Shown here piece after piece: positions 40,097-53,300 of a stretch of 64,000 bases of DNA. The first letter of the stretch is position 1. Each line of letters begins with the position of its first letter. The DNA comes from Anas platyrhynchos (lineage: Eukaryota > Chordata > Aves > Anseriformes > Anatidae). The stretch lies in the NCBI RefSeq assembly GCF_047663525.1, contig NC_092588.1:46856501-46920500 (forward strand), in the 5' to 3' direction. The position numbers and the translations under genes are program-made. The notes beneath the pieces were generated by a model. That model worked only from the letters and a program-made list of their open reading frames with translations. It was not told the DNA's origin and did not search any database.

Positions 40097-40240
40097 TTAT
40101 ATATATATATACATGTATATTACATACATATATATACACATACATATATATGTATGTATGTATATATATACTATACATATATTATATATATATAATATGT
40201 GTATATATATATTATATATATGTATAGTATATATATTATT
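40097..40240. repeat. AT/TATG-rich tract containing a long palindrome
   Basis: An alternating AT/GTAT tract. Within it, arms around 40164-40182 (…tatactatacatata…) and 40214-40235 (…tatatgtatagtata…) are reverse complements separated by an AT spacer, so the tract can form a cruciform or hairpin. Confidence 0.9.
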
Positions 40241-41978
40241 ATAGTAACAATTTTTGAACACTGTAGTGTTTTACTAAAAATATTAATACTAAATTTTTCA
40301 GAAATTGTAGTTTTCTTATGCCTCCTGAAATCAAATTCTTGACAGATTTTAAAATTATAGTTTGTCTAAGTAATTCATATTTTACTTGACTGAAATTCCA
40401 GTAATGATGAATCTGACTAATACTAGTCCCTGGTTAACTTGTTTTAGATTTGAAGCTACTTTCTCTCCTGAATGTAAACCTTAACCCTAAGAGCTTGAAA
40501 GATGTGTAGACCTGTGCTGTGCCTGTTAAAAGCAACATTCTTGTCCTTTGCTCTCATGCATGATGGAAGAGCCTGAAAAGAATGAGGCATCCTTTAGGTC
40601 TGATAGCAAAAACTTAGGTTCAATATTTTTAAACTGGCCCTACTTGCAAAGAGCAACTTTTATGGTCAAACCCACGGTATGATACTTGTAAAAATGATCT
40701 TTTCTATCATTATTAAGATAGTACCTTTTTTGTAAATGGGAATGTTTGAGACTCTTTGGAAATGGTACAAGAGCTATTTAAAAACTGCATTAAGTAAAAG
40801 GTAATACAAGCCATTTTCATATGTACGAAAGGCCTTTTGTTTTGTTTTGTTTTATATTTTTGGAAAATGTTTTTAAATATTTTGTTTTGTTCCTAATGAA
40901 AAACAGATCCATTTAAAAAGTATCTCTTCCTCTCACTTCCTGGACAAAAATCTAGTTTAAGAAGAAAGCAAACAGGCCTGTCTTTGATTGGTGACTTCCT
41001 TGTGTTCATGATGTGAAGCCAGAAAGAGCTTATTTTTTTCTGGGAATTTGAAAATCTGAAGATCAGTAAAACTAAAATCTTCCTTCTGAATAAAAAATAA
41101 TGTTCTGATTCCACTTCTGAATATCTGATTCCACTTGTGAATATGAAACAAATATGTTTCTCCCTCCTATATGTAAGGAACCCCAGGCCCACAATTTGTC
41201 AGCTAATGCTGACAATTTACCAAAATGGGACAATGGGACATGCAGGATCGGAACATACACTTTGTTTAGAATCACAAATAATTTTATTTTTTTTCCCTAA
41301 TGTTGAAATTACCCAGAGTTCTTACAAAAGATGAAGAAAAGAGCTAGCATTGAACTATTCTTCTACTGAAATGACTTCGCTTTTTCACGCTTCAACTTAC
41401 TATCTCAGGAAAACTGTGGGTACTCAGTTTAGAACTAGCCAAATTGATTTTTAAAACAGTTCTGACCATCATTCAAATTTCTCTTCAGACTCCTAGTCCG
41501 TAGTCCAAGCTTCAGTATTGAATACAACCCTGAGTGAAATCTCTAAACCAGAAAGTCTCCATCATCCATTCTTTTGTCATAGACAATGAGCATCCACTCA
41601 AGCTAAAAGTAATCATTATAAATGAATGAACTGAAACAAGTTGATTTTCCACAGGTTTTAAGATTACAAAATTTATTAGAAGTATCAAAAACATTGCTTC
41701 TGCAGCCTTCTAGAAGAATTAAAAAAATGAACAGAAATTACATCCTCAGTTCTATCCATAGCTTAGTTATTCATGCAGAACCTAAAATTACCCCTACATG
41801 TATTAGAAATACATAATTGAAAGTAAGTGACTCTTTGAAAGTCCTGAAGACCATCTCCTTTGAAAACTTCAAATCCAACAGGCTGTAATATTTTTGGCCT
41901 GTTCCATAATATTGGTTTTAAAGTTCCTCCTCATAAAGTAAAGAATCAAGCAAAGGTTTAAACTTTTTCATACAAGCA
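40241..41978. other. Intergenic; 20-bp tandem duplication
   Basis: A 20-bp unit (tctgattccacttctgaata) is directly duplicated with one change at 41104-41143. Minus-strand frames across it are chance. Confidence 0.5.
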
Positions 41979-42045
41979 CAGAATCATCTAGGTTGGAAAA
42001 TGACCTTCAAGATCATGAAGTCCAATCGTCTTGTCTCCAGCTGAT
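41979..42045 (-). mobile_element. CR1 LINE 3' tip fragment
   Basis: A short match to the reversed CR1 terminus: agaatcatctaggttggaaa, then 'accttcaagatcatgaagtcca'. It is old and under 70 bp. Confidence 0.75.
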
Positions 42046-43293
42046 GGTCTGTGTATGCTTGATACTATGTATTGCCTTCAGATACTTTTGAAACAATAAC
42101 TATCACTTATTTAAAACAGATTTTTGCTTTTTCGTAGCTTGTACTTGCACAATCACAGTGCAACATTCTGTTAGCTTTCTGAAAGGAAACATCCACATTA
42201 AAAAAAAAGAAAAAAAAAAGGCAAGAGCAAAATAAAACAAAACTGTTCACCTAATTTAACTTTGGTAGATCATTACAGAGCTAGAAAATTTACTGTATTA
42301 AAGGAAAAATATGTTTTATTAATACCTTTATCTAGATAGCCAAGTAAATGAAAAATGATTGGGAAAATGAGTAATGACCCACAGATTAATGTGTGGGTGA
42401 TGACCTGCTGTATCATAACAGGTAACTTCACAAGTATCAAGAAATATTTCTGGACAAATGAATAATCATAATTAAAACTTTTAACTTTAGAAGCTCTCCA
42501 GAAGAAGCAACCACTATTATTGAGTTTATATCTACCACATCTCCTCCACATGTCGATGAATTGACTACGGGAAAGACACCTTAGTGTATGGGACAGAGTG
42601 TGTGCATATGTGCTGCTGAAAGCTGCTGGGCTGAGATCAAGCTTGAAGTAACTGGCAAGGGCCCCTCTGACTATGAAGGATATATATGTTCCCAAACAAT
42701 TTTATTTTGATCTGACAATAGATCAGAAACTCAATGTGCTTAAAAAGCTTTTCTATCTTGTGTTCCTTTTGACAAGTTCTCTTTAAGAAAAATACCGGAA
42801 AGATTCCTCTCAAGGCTTTAGATGAAATTAATTCCTGTCATAATGTATTTCACTTTTTTTCCAGGGTATAATTTACCCAAATTTTGGATATAATCATGGT
42901 GAGATAGCCATAAATCATAGGTCGGCATTTTCAGTCTTGAATACCTAAACCCTGATATCTTAAAATACATGGTGTTTATTGATTTGCCAAAATAGAAGTT
43001 TGCCAAGACAAAACAAAACAAAACATTTTTTTCCTTCAGAGAGATCTCTCTTATGGTCTCTTTTTGTAGCTGAAAAGCACAATTTAGGTGCTACTGAAGG
43101 TTAAATAAAAGGAATGTCAATAACAGCTCCTCTTATAAAGCAGTGAGAAATTGTTTCCATGGAGTGCTCAGACACTATAATGAACTGTGGTGAAGAAATG
43201 CTTAGCTCTTTAAATGACCTTTGGGAACACTGGAGTATTAGCTATTAGGAACTGAATTTGCCTTAAACTACTCTTCACCTATCCATTGTGTGC
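42046..43293. other. Intergenic, no gene recognised
   Basis: Contains a 140-codon minus-strand frame (42273-42695) rich in Phe, Ile and Leu, as expected from AT-rich DNA. No domain or splice support was seen. Confidence 0.45.
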
Positions 43294-43915
43294 ACCTGCA
43301 GCCAACTGCATCCTGGGCTGCACCAACAGAGGAGCGGCCAGCAGGATGAGGGAGGTAATTGTGCCTTTCTGCCCTGCCCTCATGAGGACCCTACCTGGAG
43401 TGCTGAATCCGGGTCTGGGGCCCCCAGCACAAGAAGGATGTGGGACTATTAGAGCAGGTCCAGAGGAGGGCCACAAAGTTGGTCAGAGAGCTGGAACACT
43501 TCTATGAAGAAAGGCTGAGAAAGCTAGGGCTGTTCAGCCTGTAGAAGATAAGGCTCTGGGGTGAATTTCTTGCAGATTTTCAGTACTTAAAGAGGCCTTA
43601 AAAAAGATGGAGGATAACTTTTTACTCAGTCAGATAATGACAGGACAATGGGGAATGGTTTTAAACTAAAGGAGAGGAGATTTAGATTAGAGTTTAGGAA
43701 AAAATTCTTCTCTCAGGGTGGTGAGGAACTGGAACAGGTTGTCCACAGAAGCTGTGGATGCCTTGTCCCTGGAGGTGGTCAAGACCAGATGGATGAAGCC
43801 CTGGACAACCCGATTTAGTGGGTGGCATCCCTGCCTATGGCAGGAGGGTTGGAACTAGATGATCTTTAAGATCCCTTCCAACCTGGGCAATTCTATGTTT
43901 CTATGATTCTATGTA
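43294..43915 (+). mobile_element. CR1 LINE, 5'-truncated, about 620 bp
   Basis: Covers the C-terminal end of ORF2 and the 3' UTR. Landmarks in order are 'ccagaggagggccacaaagt' (coding Q.RRATKLV), 'gaagaaaggctgagaaagct', 'ggtgaggaactggaacaggt', 'gtggatgccttgtccctgga' and a terminal ttctatgtttctatgattct repeat. Several stops and small indels break the frame, so it is an old dead copy. It is of another subfamily from the 54.6-57.1 kb copy, judged from its different 3' UTR. Confidence 0.95.
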
Positions 43916-44548
43916 GGTTTATATAATGAAAACTAAAAGCTTAAGGTAGAAAGTGGCCCCATCCAAGCTGCAAGTAGCTCCTCTTTCCCACGGTCTGCAT
44001 GTGTCTCACTGCACAGGCAGACAGAACTGGTGTAGGAGTCATGAAGGCCAGGGCATAAAAAGAGTAGAAACCTCACCTTTCATCTACCTGCTAGATGATG
44101 TGTACTGCCACCAAACTCAAGAGTGAAGACTCTCAGATGGAAGAATGTTACATCTCCTCTCAACAACTGCCATAGTAATAGGAATCAGTAATGTGTTAAA
44201 TCTAGACTACTGGAGAGAGAACTGTGATTATTCCTTACCCTTTGGAGGACTGTATTTGGAGGAGGAGGTATGGGCATTTACACATGATCAGACATTTGAA
44301 ATTATTTAGGCTTTCTTTTATAGAGAGAACATATAAATGTGAAAATGTTCTGGAAAAATGCTGTATGGGAATTAAAAAAAAAAAAAAGAAAAAAGCCACC
44401 ACAATCTTAACCACAAAGTTATTGCTTTGCATTGTACAGCAATCTGTGGCAAAAGCAATCTTCTTAAATCTGTCACCCAAAGTAGGCAAGTTACTTCCTT
44501 TTCTTCCACTTATGAGGACTAGAAAGATGAATACTGTCATACGTAGGG
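43916..44548. other. Intergenic between two CR1 copies
   Basis: No gene recognised. An A run with overlapping opposite-strand frames lies at 44235-44559. Confidence 0.45.
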
Positions 44549-44643
44549 ACATGGTTTAGTGGGTGACATTTATAGTAGGGTGATGGTTGGACCCGATGAT
44601 CTTGAAGGTCTCTTCCAACCTTAATGATCCTATGATTCCTATG
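44549..44643 (+). mobile_element. CR1 LINE 3' tip fragment
   Basis: About 95 bp with the blocks 'ggtttagtgggtgacatt', 'atggttggacccgatgatct', 'ggtctcttccaaccttaatg' and a terminal octamer-like cctatgattcctatga. It matches the 3' UTR type of the 25.7- and 36.8-kb copies, in the opposite orientation. Confidence 0.92.
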
Positions 44644-45145
44644 ATAAAAGTAACAGTGCTCAAATTGAAATTTTTGGTAAAGGAAAGAAAAAATATGCAG
44701 TAAGAATTCGCTACCAAGTTAATAACAAAACATTTGCATTTGCAAAAAAATGTAAAATATCAAAATCATTTTATGATCAAACTCCAAGGGTCTAAAATCA
44801 GCTACTTTTGAATTGACCTGGATGGGTGAAAGTTGACCTGGATGAGTGAAAGGTTATTTTGTGCACTGTGAGGCATCAGGGTGTTAAAAGAAATAAACAT
44901 TTCCTACTAAGATTTGTGTATTATAAAGTTTTATATTCTAATTTTAATTAATACTGTTTTCTTCTGTTTAAACATGAGCAATTAATGATACAGGCATTAT
45001 GAGAGTAAGTCTCACTAAATTAAAAAAAACCAATAAATTCCTGTTTTTGTATATGAGCATTTTATATGACACCTCTTTTGAGGCAGTTATTGGAATAATG
45101 ATTTTTAAAGTTATTTATTCTTGTTTATTATAATAATAATAATAC

Positions 45146-45188
<43 letters not shown>

Positions 45189-47483
45189 GCATTACTATTA
45201 GGTACTGATAACAATAAAGGTATGTAAAATGATTGTAAAATAAACTATAATTAAATTGAGCTTTATACATTTTTCCAAAGGTGCTCAAACTGTTCAGTAT
45301 ATTCCTGTGTATTAGCTTGTTTGTGTATTCACTGCTTGAACAGCAGTGGAGAATATTTGTTCCTGCTCTTGTTGATAGCATCTGCTGCTGCTGCTACAGG
45401 CATGAATTTAATTTACTGTTGCTATGACCAAATATATTTTACTATGTTAATTTTAATGTTGTATATGGGCACTCTAAAAATGTCCCTATTCCCGTGTCTT
45501 TAAACTTTAACAAGTATTTGATTTATACTGACAATATTACTTTTGTAAGGAAATTTTATGTTCCAGTATTGTGGAGAATGTTTTTATATCTAGTTTAGGG
45601 GAAAACACTTGTCAGCCATTAGAGAACCAAAACCTTTTATCTGACACTATAGGCTGCAATGAAGAAAATATGATTATTTGCTTCCATAATATTTCTGAAT
45701 GAACCAAATAAAGATTTCTTCTTTACTACAGATAATCATAATATGTAGGCATCATAACAGGGGAGGAGTTTTAATCCATTAGAATCTGAAGGTAGTACTT
45801 TTAATATTATGCTTTTTGTTTTATCACAGCAAAAGAAAATTAAAAGTGTGTTACAGACTTTCATTTCAGAATACATGGTTGCCAAAAAGAGAAATGTTTT
45901 CAAAATACCAGTAGCTTAGCCAGCTTGCAATATAGAGTAGCTAAAAATCAAGGCTAACGTGATAGTGCAGATTCTGCTGCTGTGCATCTCCCTTGTTCTT
46001 TTTTACCTTCCATTGCATACAGTCAGGTCCAGTTGAAAACTGTTCACAGCAGACATTTGCTTTTAATTTGCCTGTGACCTTGAGCTTTAATAAAGCATCA
46101 AGTTCTCTCCAGGATTAGCCAGAAGGTAAATTCCACCCCATAAATTACAGATTAAACTTCAGTAATATTTGTGTAGCTTTGTTCCTTCTTGGTTTGATTA
46201 TAAGACAGTCCAGGTAGAAATAAAAACTGCAGCCTTAAGGAAAATGGAAATGGAACAGCATGTGTAAGTAACTCTGCTAAGAAACATGACTGCAGACTTG
46301 TTCTCTGTTCTCTAGCTGATCCTACAATGCCTCACAAAGCTTCCAAAGGACTAATGGATTCCCAAAGGTAATAAGGAGATATTCAGCCCCTTCTTTCCCT
46401 GTTATAAGACCAAAGTACTATTCTTTACTGAAGCTTTAAAAAGTATAGTATATAATGAGACATCGAGAAAATAAATCCTCCTAGACAAAGTGAGAAACCA
46501 CAAGGAACTCCTCTGTAAGTTTCTGCTTCTTAAAGTTATGGTTACAAATTTTATTAGCAGTAGTCAAATATTCCACAGCTGAAAATCAAGCAAAGATGCA
46601 ATAATATAACCTGTACCTGGATAATTTTTCTATTTGCTAGAGACTATAACAAAATAAATTACTTGTGGTTTCCATTTTGATACTGGTTGTACTTCATTCA
46701 TTAGGTAATTACATATTCAGAAAAAAGATGCCAATGAAAGCATTTTACGTATGAACTCTTGCAGGAAATGCTTTGCATAGAGAAAAAATGCTGAACTAGC
46801 ATATCTGCAAAACATAGGGAAAAGTGACAGATTGCTTTCATAAAGCAGTCACACAGCTTACACTGGCAACTGTTTGATATGCTACTGCAGTATTGATCCA
46901 AGAACCACGTCACAATCAATCAGCCTCTCAGAGGACCACAGAATTGCAAATGCTTAACTTAACTAAGCACAGTAAAAAGTTTTATTAAAATAAGAAGTGA
47001 CTATTTTCAGCTGCAGATACCTCCTACATATTTTTATCCTTTGCTTGAAAGAATAATTATGTGACCTTAATAACACTCTTTACAACTACCAAGATCATAA
47101 AACAACTCATTTTGGGAGCTATCCTCTAATAGTAATGTCAAGTCACATCAGAATGGCAAAATGTGCCAAAAAAATCTCATCAACTCTAATTTAATTCTAG
47201 GTTTCCTTCAGTATAATAAACCTCTTCTGCACCATTCTACACTGAAAATCAAGATGCAAGATCAGCAGATCAGCAATATGTGTCTACTCTGTCTCTGTAC
47301 TAATATTTGTTTTATGAGCACCACCTTCAAAACCTTTAATTAGTACTAGGACTTCCTTATATATATAACATAAAGAACCTTATGCTGAGGTTGCTGTGAC
47401 TCAGTAGAAATGCCTGTGCCTTTATCTAGTAGCAATCAGCGTAGACTTACTGTCCCTTTCTGTTCTCTCACATCCCATTGAAC
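44644..47483. other. Intergenic; tandem 20-mer and (TTA)n microsatellite
   Basis: A perfect-but-one 20-bp tandem duplication (ttgacctggatgggtgaaag) lies at 44813-44852. A (TAA/TTA)n tract spans 45127-45188. No gene was recognised. Confidence 0.55.
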
Positions 47484-48391
47484 TGTGTTTAAATGGCAGT
47501 GGTCTGGTAGAAAGGAGGCTGCAGGGATGGTCTCTGCGAGCAGAGCCCAGCAGCTGCTCCATGGCAGATCAGAGCCAGCTCCAGATGGCTCCAAAGAGGA
47601 CCCACACCTGGCCAGAGCCAAGCCAGAGAATGATGCTGGTTGGGCTTCTGGGAAAGCAGATTTAAGAAAAGGAAACAAACAAACAAACAAACACTAACAA
47701 AAAAACCAAATCTGCTGTGCAGCAGCAGTTGGGAGAGAGAGGGGTGAGAACCAGCCCTGCAGACCCCAAGGTCACTGCAGGAGGAAGGCACGAGGTGCTC
47801 CAGGCAGGGAGCAGCAGTTCCCCTGCGGTCTGTGGAGAGGCCCCTGGTGGAGCAGTTGGATGTGTCCTGGAGGAGGCTGTGGCCCATGGAGAGCCCCTGC
47901 AGGAGCAGGCCCCAGGCCAGAGCTGCAGCCCATGGAGAGGAGCCCACACAGGATCAGGGGCTCTGGGGGGAGATGCCACTCATGGGGGACAAGTGCTGGA
48001 GCAGTTTGCTTCTGATGGATGGACCCCGTGGTACAGAGCCATGTGGGAGCAGTTCTTGAAGTGCTACTGCCTGTGTGCAGCCCCTGAAGGCTCAGTTCGG
48101 GAAGGATGGCATCCCGTGGGAGGGACCCCACGTGGAGCAGGGGCAGTTATTGTGAAGGAGCAGCAGAGACAAAGTGTTAGGGACTGACCACAGCCCCAAG
48201 TCCCCATTCCCCTGCACTGCTTGGGAGATCCTCCCTATGCTGATCCTGCTTTGTCAGTGATAACTGTTGAGTGCTCTCCCTGTCCTTATCTCAACCCTCA
48301 AGCCCTTTCCATAGTATTTTTTTCCCTTTTTCTTTGAGAGGGAGTGAGAGAGCAGTGGTGTTCAGCTTCCTAGCAGAGTAAATCCACCACA
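47484..48391 (+). mobile_element. Solo LTR-like element (avian endogenous retrovirus type), copy A
   Basis: GC-rich block in AT-rich DNA, starting TGTGTTTAAATGGCAG and ending ...CCACCACA, so TG...CA ended. It aligns by eye along its length with the inverted copy at 62732-63757. The centre is built of repeated modules of about 60 bp containing CCCATGGAGAG and TGGAGCAG. Compared with copy B it lacks 80 bp (one or more modules) after 'cctggtggagcag' and about 115 bp that in B holds the poly(A) signal. No gag, pol or env flank it and no clear target duplication was found. The open frame at 47717-48187 follows the repeat modules and is not evidence of a protein. I recall this LTR type from several bird genomes but cannot give its family name. 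Confidence 0.7.
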
Positions 48392-51300
48392 TCCTTCCCC
48401 TCCCATCTTGTTTTATTTCACAAAGAGCAGGCTTGGGCACGTGCCCCAAAACACCATTCAACAACCTAACTTCAACATAATGTACTGGCCTGGACAAGTC
48501 ATTCTTTCATGAGTGCACTTGTGTCTTTGTCTCATGGTTTCCCCATCGTGGGTCTGATTTTTGTCAAGAGAGGATAAAATGCAGGTCCTCGGAAGATATT
48601 TTGCTGTTAATTCTTCCATGCCTGTGTATTTACATGCGCCTTCTCTGTTATACCATGTGATGTCTTTTTTTTTTTTTTCTTTTCTTTTTTAGTGAAACAG
48701 CAATAAGTTCATCAATAACTAATCAAAATCTTACCCTGAAAATATAGAAGGAGATGTTCTTCTGTAGATGGCATATATTCCAGCTTGTAACTAAAATCCC
48801 AACTGTTGTTTGTAGAAGAAAGATCTATATCTTATCTATAGACTTCAGGAAAAAAAAAAAAAAGGTTATGAAAAAGCCTCTCTCAGGCATTTTTAAAACT
48901 AAATGTTGCATGACATATTGTCTTAAATTAATTTTCAAAGTCCTCTATAAATATTTTTTCTGAGATTTGATTCACCCTGGCAGGTTGGTGCTGTCATTTA
49001 AGGTTTCTTGCTGCTTCCTTTCAAGAACAGATCCACAGATCAAGGCGTCATGTGACAGTATAAACTCATTTGAGGACTTACCAGAAATAATGTAAACTGA
49101 ATTTCAAAGCCTCACACACTGCTGTTATTTTTAATTGAATAGTCAGTAGTGAACTTTCATTAAATGTATATTAATAGAAGAGCTTCTGCTAAAAATGATT
49201 GCATGTTTCTCATAAGTAGGTATAAACAGAACAAAAGCAAAATGCTATTAATTTGTATTTAAGTGCTTAACCTAATTCATTGTTCAGAATCAGCATGGTA
49301 GAATTACATTTGCATTTGAATACATATTTGGATAAAACGTGTTTTTTAAAAATAATTGGTTACTTTTGTAAGTGCCAGCTGTGGAGATACATAAACAATA
49401 ATGTCGTTAACAAGAACTGGACTCCTACAGGCAACCTACCATTTGTGGTCTTAACCACACTGTAGTTTAAATAGCCAAAACACTGGAAACTAACGCAAAG
49501 ACATGCAGAACATATTGTAAGAAGCTGGACGTCACCAAAGGCTTGATGGTGACTCAGATGATGAGAAGAACTGAAAGCTCCCTTCATGCCTGTAGGGAAT
49601 TTTATTCAAATTTGGGTTTAGGCATGCAGCTTCCAGGAGAAACAGGGAGAACTGCAGTCATATTCACAGTGTTCACTGATCAGAGTATCTGTGCAAGCAT
49701 GCCAATCCAGTGCCCCCTTTTTATAAAAAAAATATGAAAATACTGATGTTTAAAACTTTGAAAACCAAGAAGGTCTTCTGTGTATCTCAGTGTCTGAAGC
49801 AAATGTCAGCCTTGTCTACTAAGATGACAGATCTGTCATGAAACTGAAAGACGGTACATTAACCGCATAGCCCAGGAGGTAAGACATCTCTGCTGCTTTG
49901 GACCTATAAAGAGGCAAAAGAGTGTCACCTCAAAGTTCAATCTGAACAACCCCTTTACGGCTTCTGGAAATGCTATAGGAGCCTCAGAATAGCTGGTCAA
50001 TAACTGGATAGAAGTAAACAGATATTTGATCAAGAGAAATCAGTCCAGTAACAGGTAAATAGGATTTAGTGAGTCAGTGTCACCTTGCTGTCTATCTACA
50101 CATTCTCTAAAGAATTTCAGAAAAAGACATGAGACATTAAGGTGTTCCTTGAACCCAGAGAAAAAGGAACACTATTTGCTAAAACTATTAGTGCTGAAGC
50201 ACTGTGATCTTCAAGTGAGGTCAGTTATTTTTCCTGGGTAACCATAACTAGGTTACATTAAAAAGAGTATCAAGCAATCCCTGGAAAAATTGACACAACC
50301 ACCTGTCAATGTCAGGACTTTGGAACAGTATTATCCATCCACTGATAAAAAAAATCTGGATGGAAATGTGCATACTGGACTGGAGCTGGACTGTGATGGA
50401 TTACAGAACATCAACTTGTTAGATAGTACAAGGATACGAAATAGGATATCACAACATCTATTTCTCATTTAGTTAGAAAGACTTGCTATATTGCAAGTGC
50501 AGTTTCTCATGTTTGAATTGCAGATCTGGTGTGCAAAAGCACAGATATATTGTTTGCCTCACTGTGTAAACAAAGCAGATTACCTAAGAAACATGCAGTG
50601 AACCTAGAGATAAAGGAAAGTTAAAGTGGTGATCAGGCTGTAATGCTTTTGTTTTGTGTTGTCTGTCCTATTTATTAAAGTTATTATGTATCCATTGAAA
50701 GTCAGCCTTCTCTGATCCTGCTAATACCTAAGCATAAAGCTTTTCCTGAAGATGTTCAAAACTTGTCTGAGGAAGCAAAAATACTCAACCCTTACTCATT
50801 TTTTTACCCTCTCAGCTGACAGTCCCATTTCCTTACTTTAATAACTCTTCCTTGGTCATATTCCCATTTCTAAGATTTTGTATTTTTTATTTTAAAAAAT
50901 ACAGTTTTCTCTGTTTGTGGCTTTGGCTAACATCTTTATTATGGGACTGAACAAAAAACAAATCTGAAAGGAGAGAGAGAAACATCAAAAATGTTTGTAC
51001 TAAGACTTACCAACCTTGCCCTTAGGGCCACTTCACACATTTACTGTGTCTTTGCAACAGACGAAACAGCTCTTGGCTATGACCTTTCTTAATCTGTGGC
51101 ATATCTGAAATGTGCAGCAGACCGTAACTTTTCTCACCAGTAACATTTTTTTCTATTCTCAAATGACTCCTTTCACTGTTGTACTACTTCTGGGCATACC
51201 TGGCACTTTCTCTTTCACACACATGTAAATACATGCACACAGTCTGTAAGACCTATGAACAAGTTTTCAGCAGCCTCAGAGGATATTTTCTAACGTGGAA

Positions 51301-53252
51301 TTCACAGTTAAAAATTGTAAATATTATTTCCTAGCAAGCTCTCAGTCCCTTTTGAACCTCTATATCTCTGGTAAGTTAGGGCTCCTTCAGGACTAGTCCT
51401 TTAAAAGGGTGTCCTCTCCCTTACCTGTTCTAGAGCAATGTCCCTCTTGACAGTAAAAATGACACTGAGCATTTGTTTGCTCAGTGCACTGTAGTTCTGT
51501 AGCACTACCTCAAACACTGAACAAATACGCATGTTCAAGAAACAAATGGAAGCTAATAGCCAGGGTAATTGCAGCATTACTACGACTGCGAATACTTTCA
51601 AACGACTCTATGACTTTGAGTCTGCAATCAAGCTCAGTTACCATTTAAAATATAGATGTAGGCCATGCATTGAGTATGAGGAAAGAGACAACTTTACCGA
51701 TGAGTATTTTCTCGTTTCTCTGTGAATGCGTATGCCAGTTGGTTTGTGCCCATCACTAATATATCATTGATAAGCAGCTGTTATTTTTTCCAGCACAAGA
51801 ATATCAAACAAGTGCCAGGAGTGTCAATGCTTGCCAGTGTAGATTTGCCAACAGATTAGAATTTAATTTTACCTCTGTGTGTTGCTTTACATCAATGCAC
51901 GTTAAAATATCAGATCTACTGGGGAAGAAGTCAGATCATGTACACACCAGCAGCAGCACTAAGTGTGATTGCATCTACATCCTAATAATACAGAGAACTG
52001 ATAAAAAAGGAGCAGACTGTTGTAATAAATGATTGACGTTTTGATGACTGTGGAATGTAACACAGGTTTCAGATACATAAATATGCTAGCCAAAAGAGTT
52101 CTGCAGCATAAAACAGAATTTTAAAGCTGAAATTTAGCAACTGATAAAGAGTGCTTTAAATAAATCATGCAAACACCTACTCACATACACTGATTTTTTT
52201 TATCTTGCTAGGCAAAAATAATTAATTAGTTCAACTTATCTTTAGATATTATATATTGATCTTATGAAAAAACCTCTAGATAACTGGGAGACAGATCTTA
52301 ATGATACCACATGCTCAACAGAGCTCAAGACAATGATGGTAACAATTTTCCATTAAACATATTGGGAGAAAAGCTACAGATTATTATTTTTTTTCTACTG
52401 TTCTTTATGGGTGGAGAAAATGTTTTTAAATAAAAGACTGAAACATTTCAAGGTACAAAAATAATTCAACCTACATTAAAGATAGACTATAAACGGATAA
52501 AACTGTGCATGTTGTACTGTCAAGGAAGAACAGTCACTTCAAATAATATCATTGATTTCTTAAAATTGTCTAAATATTAGACCTCTATTCAAGAGTGTTC
52601 TGAGGCTTTAGTGCCTGTAGAACTCAGCCCACAGAGGATTAGAGGAATGATGGCTTGACAGAGCAGTATTCAGTCTCTTACCGTAAGCTTGTTGAAAACT
52701 CAGGGAGGCTGGGGACAGAATACCAACAATAAAATGCAAATTCCAGTTCCTCAAATCTTTATAACATAAAGGGCCTGAGAGACAAGAATGCACAGTCTCA
52801 CTTGGGCCAAGACCTGAGTACAACACAAAGCAGCTGACTCTAGTGAGCCATGCCATGGAACAGCAACAGGACAACCAACGATTGGACAGGAGGCCAAGAG
52901 CAGAAACTTAGATATATTGCAGTGCTGGTGTCTCGTTGGTGTCTTATGGTGATGTCTGTCTGCGAAGAGCCCCAGCAGTAGAGCCTGAGGAGATCATGGT
53001 CATGCAGATGCCTGCACCTCATGGAAGATGGGTGACTATGGTGGCACCACTACAGCTGCGCCATGCTGATGAGACTGGTAAGAGGACACATTTCCCTGGG
53101 GCTTAGACTGGGGAATAGTCAGACTTGTTAGTGTCACTCATAAGCACCAACCTTGGTCAAAGGGGAGTTGAGCAGCTTGCTCGTGCTTCTCTGTTATACA
53201 GACTTTGTGGATGGAGGTCTGCTAGACTGATATGAGAGTCTACTGAAGGAAG
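48392..53252. other. Intergenic, no gene recognised
   Basis: AT-rich sequence with a T run (about 48664-48680) and scattered short frames. The more GC-balanced block at about 52.6-53.3 kb has several short minus-strand frames but no domain or splice pattern. Confidence 0.45.
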
Positions 53253-53300
53253 GAGTCTTGCAGTGAGTCTTTCAGTGAGTCTTGGAGAGAGTCTTGCAGG
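53253..53300. repeat. 12-bp minisatellite, four units
   Basis: Four consecutive 12-bp units of the type gagtcttgcagt, with 1-4 differences. On the minus strand they read as a repeated Leu-Gln-Asp-Ser motif, which explains the odd frame there. Confidence 0.9.

Noticed and set aside
42273..42695. 140-codon minus-strand frame
   Set aside because: Composition is what AT-rich DNA gives; no domain, splice context or conserved motif recognised.
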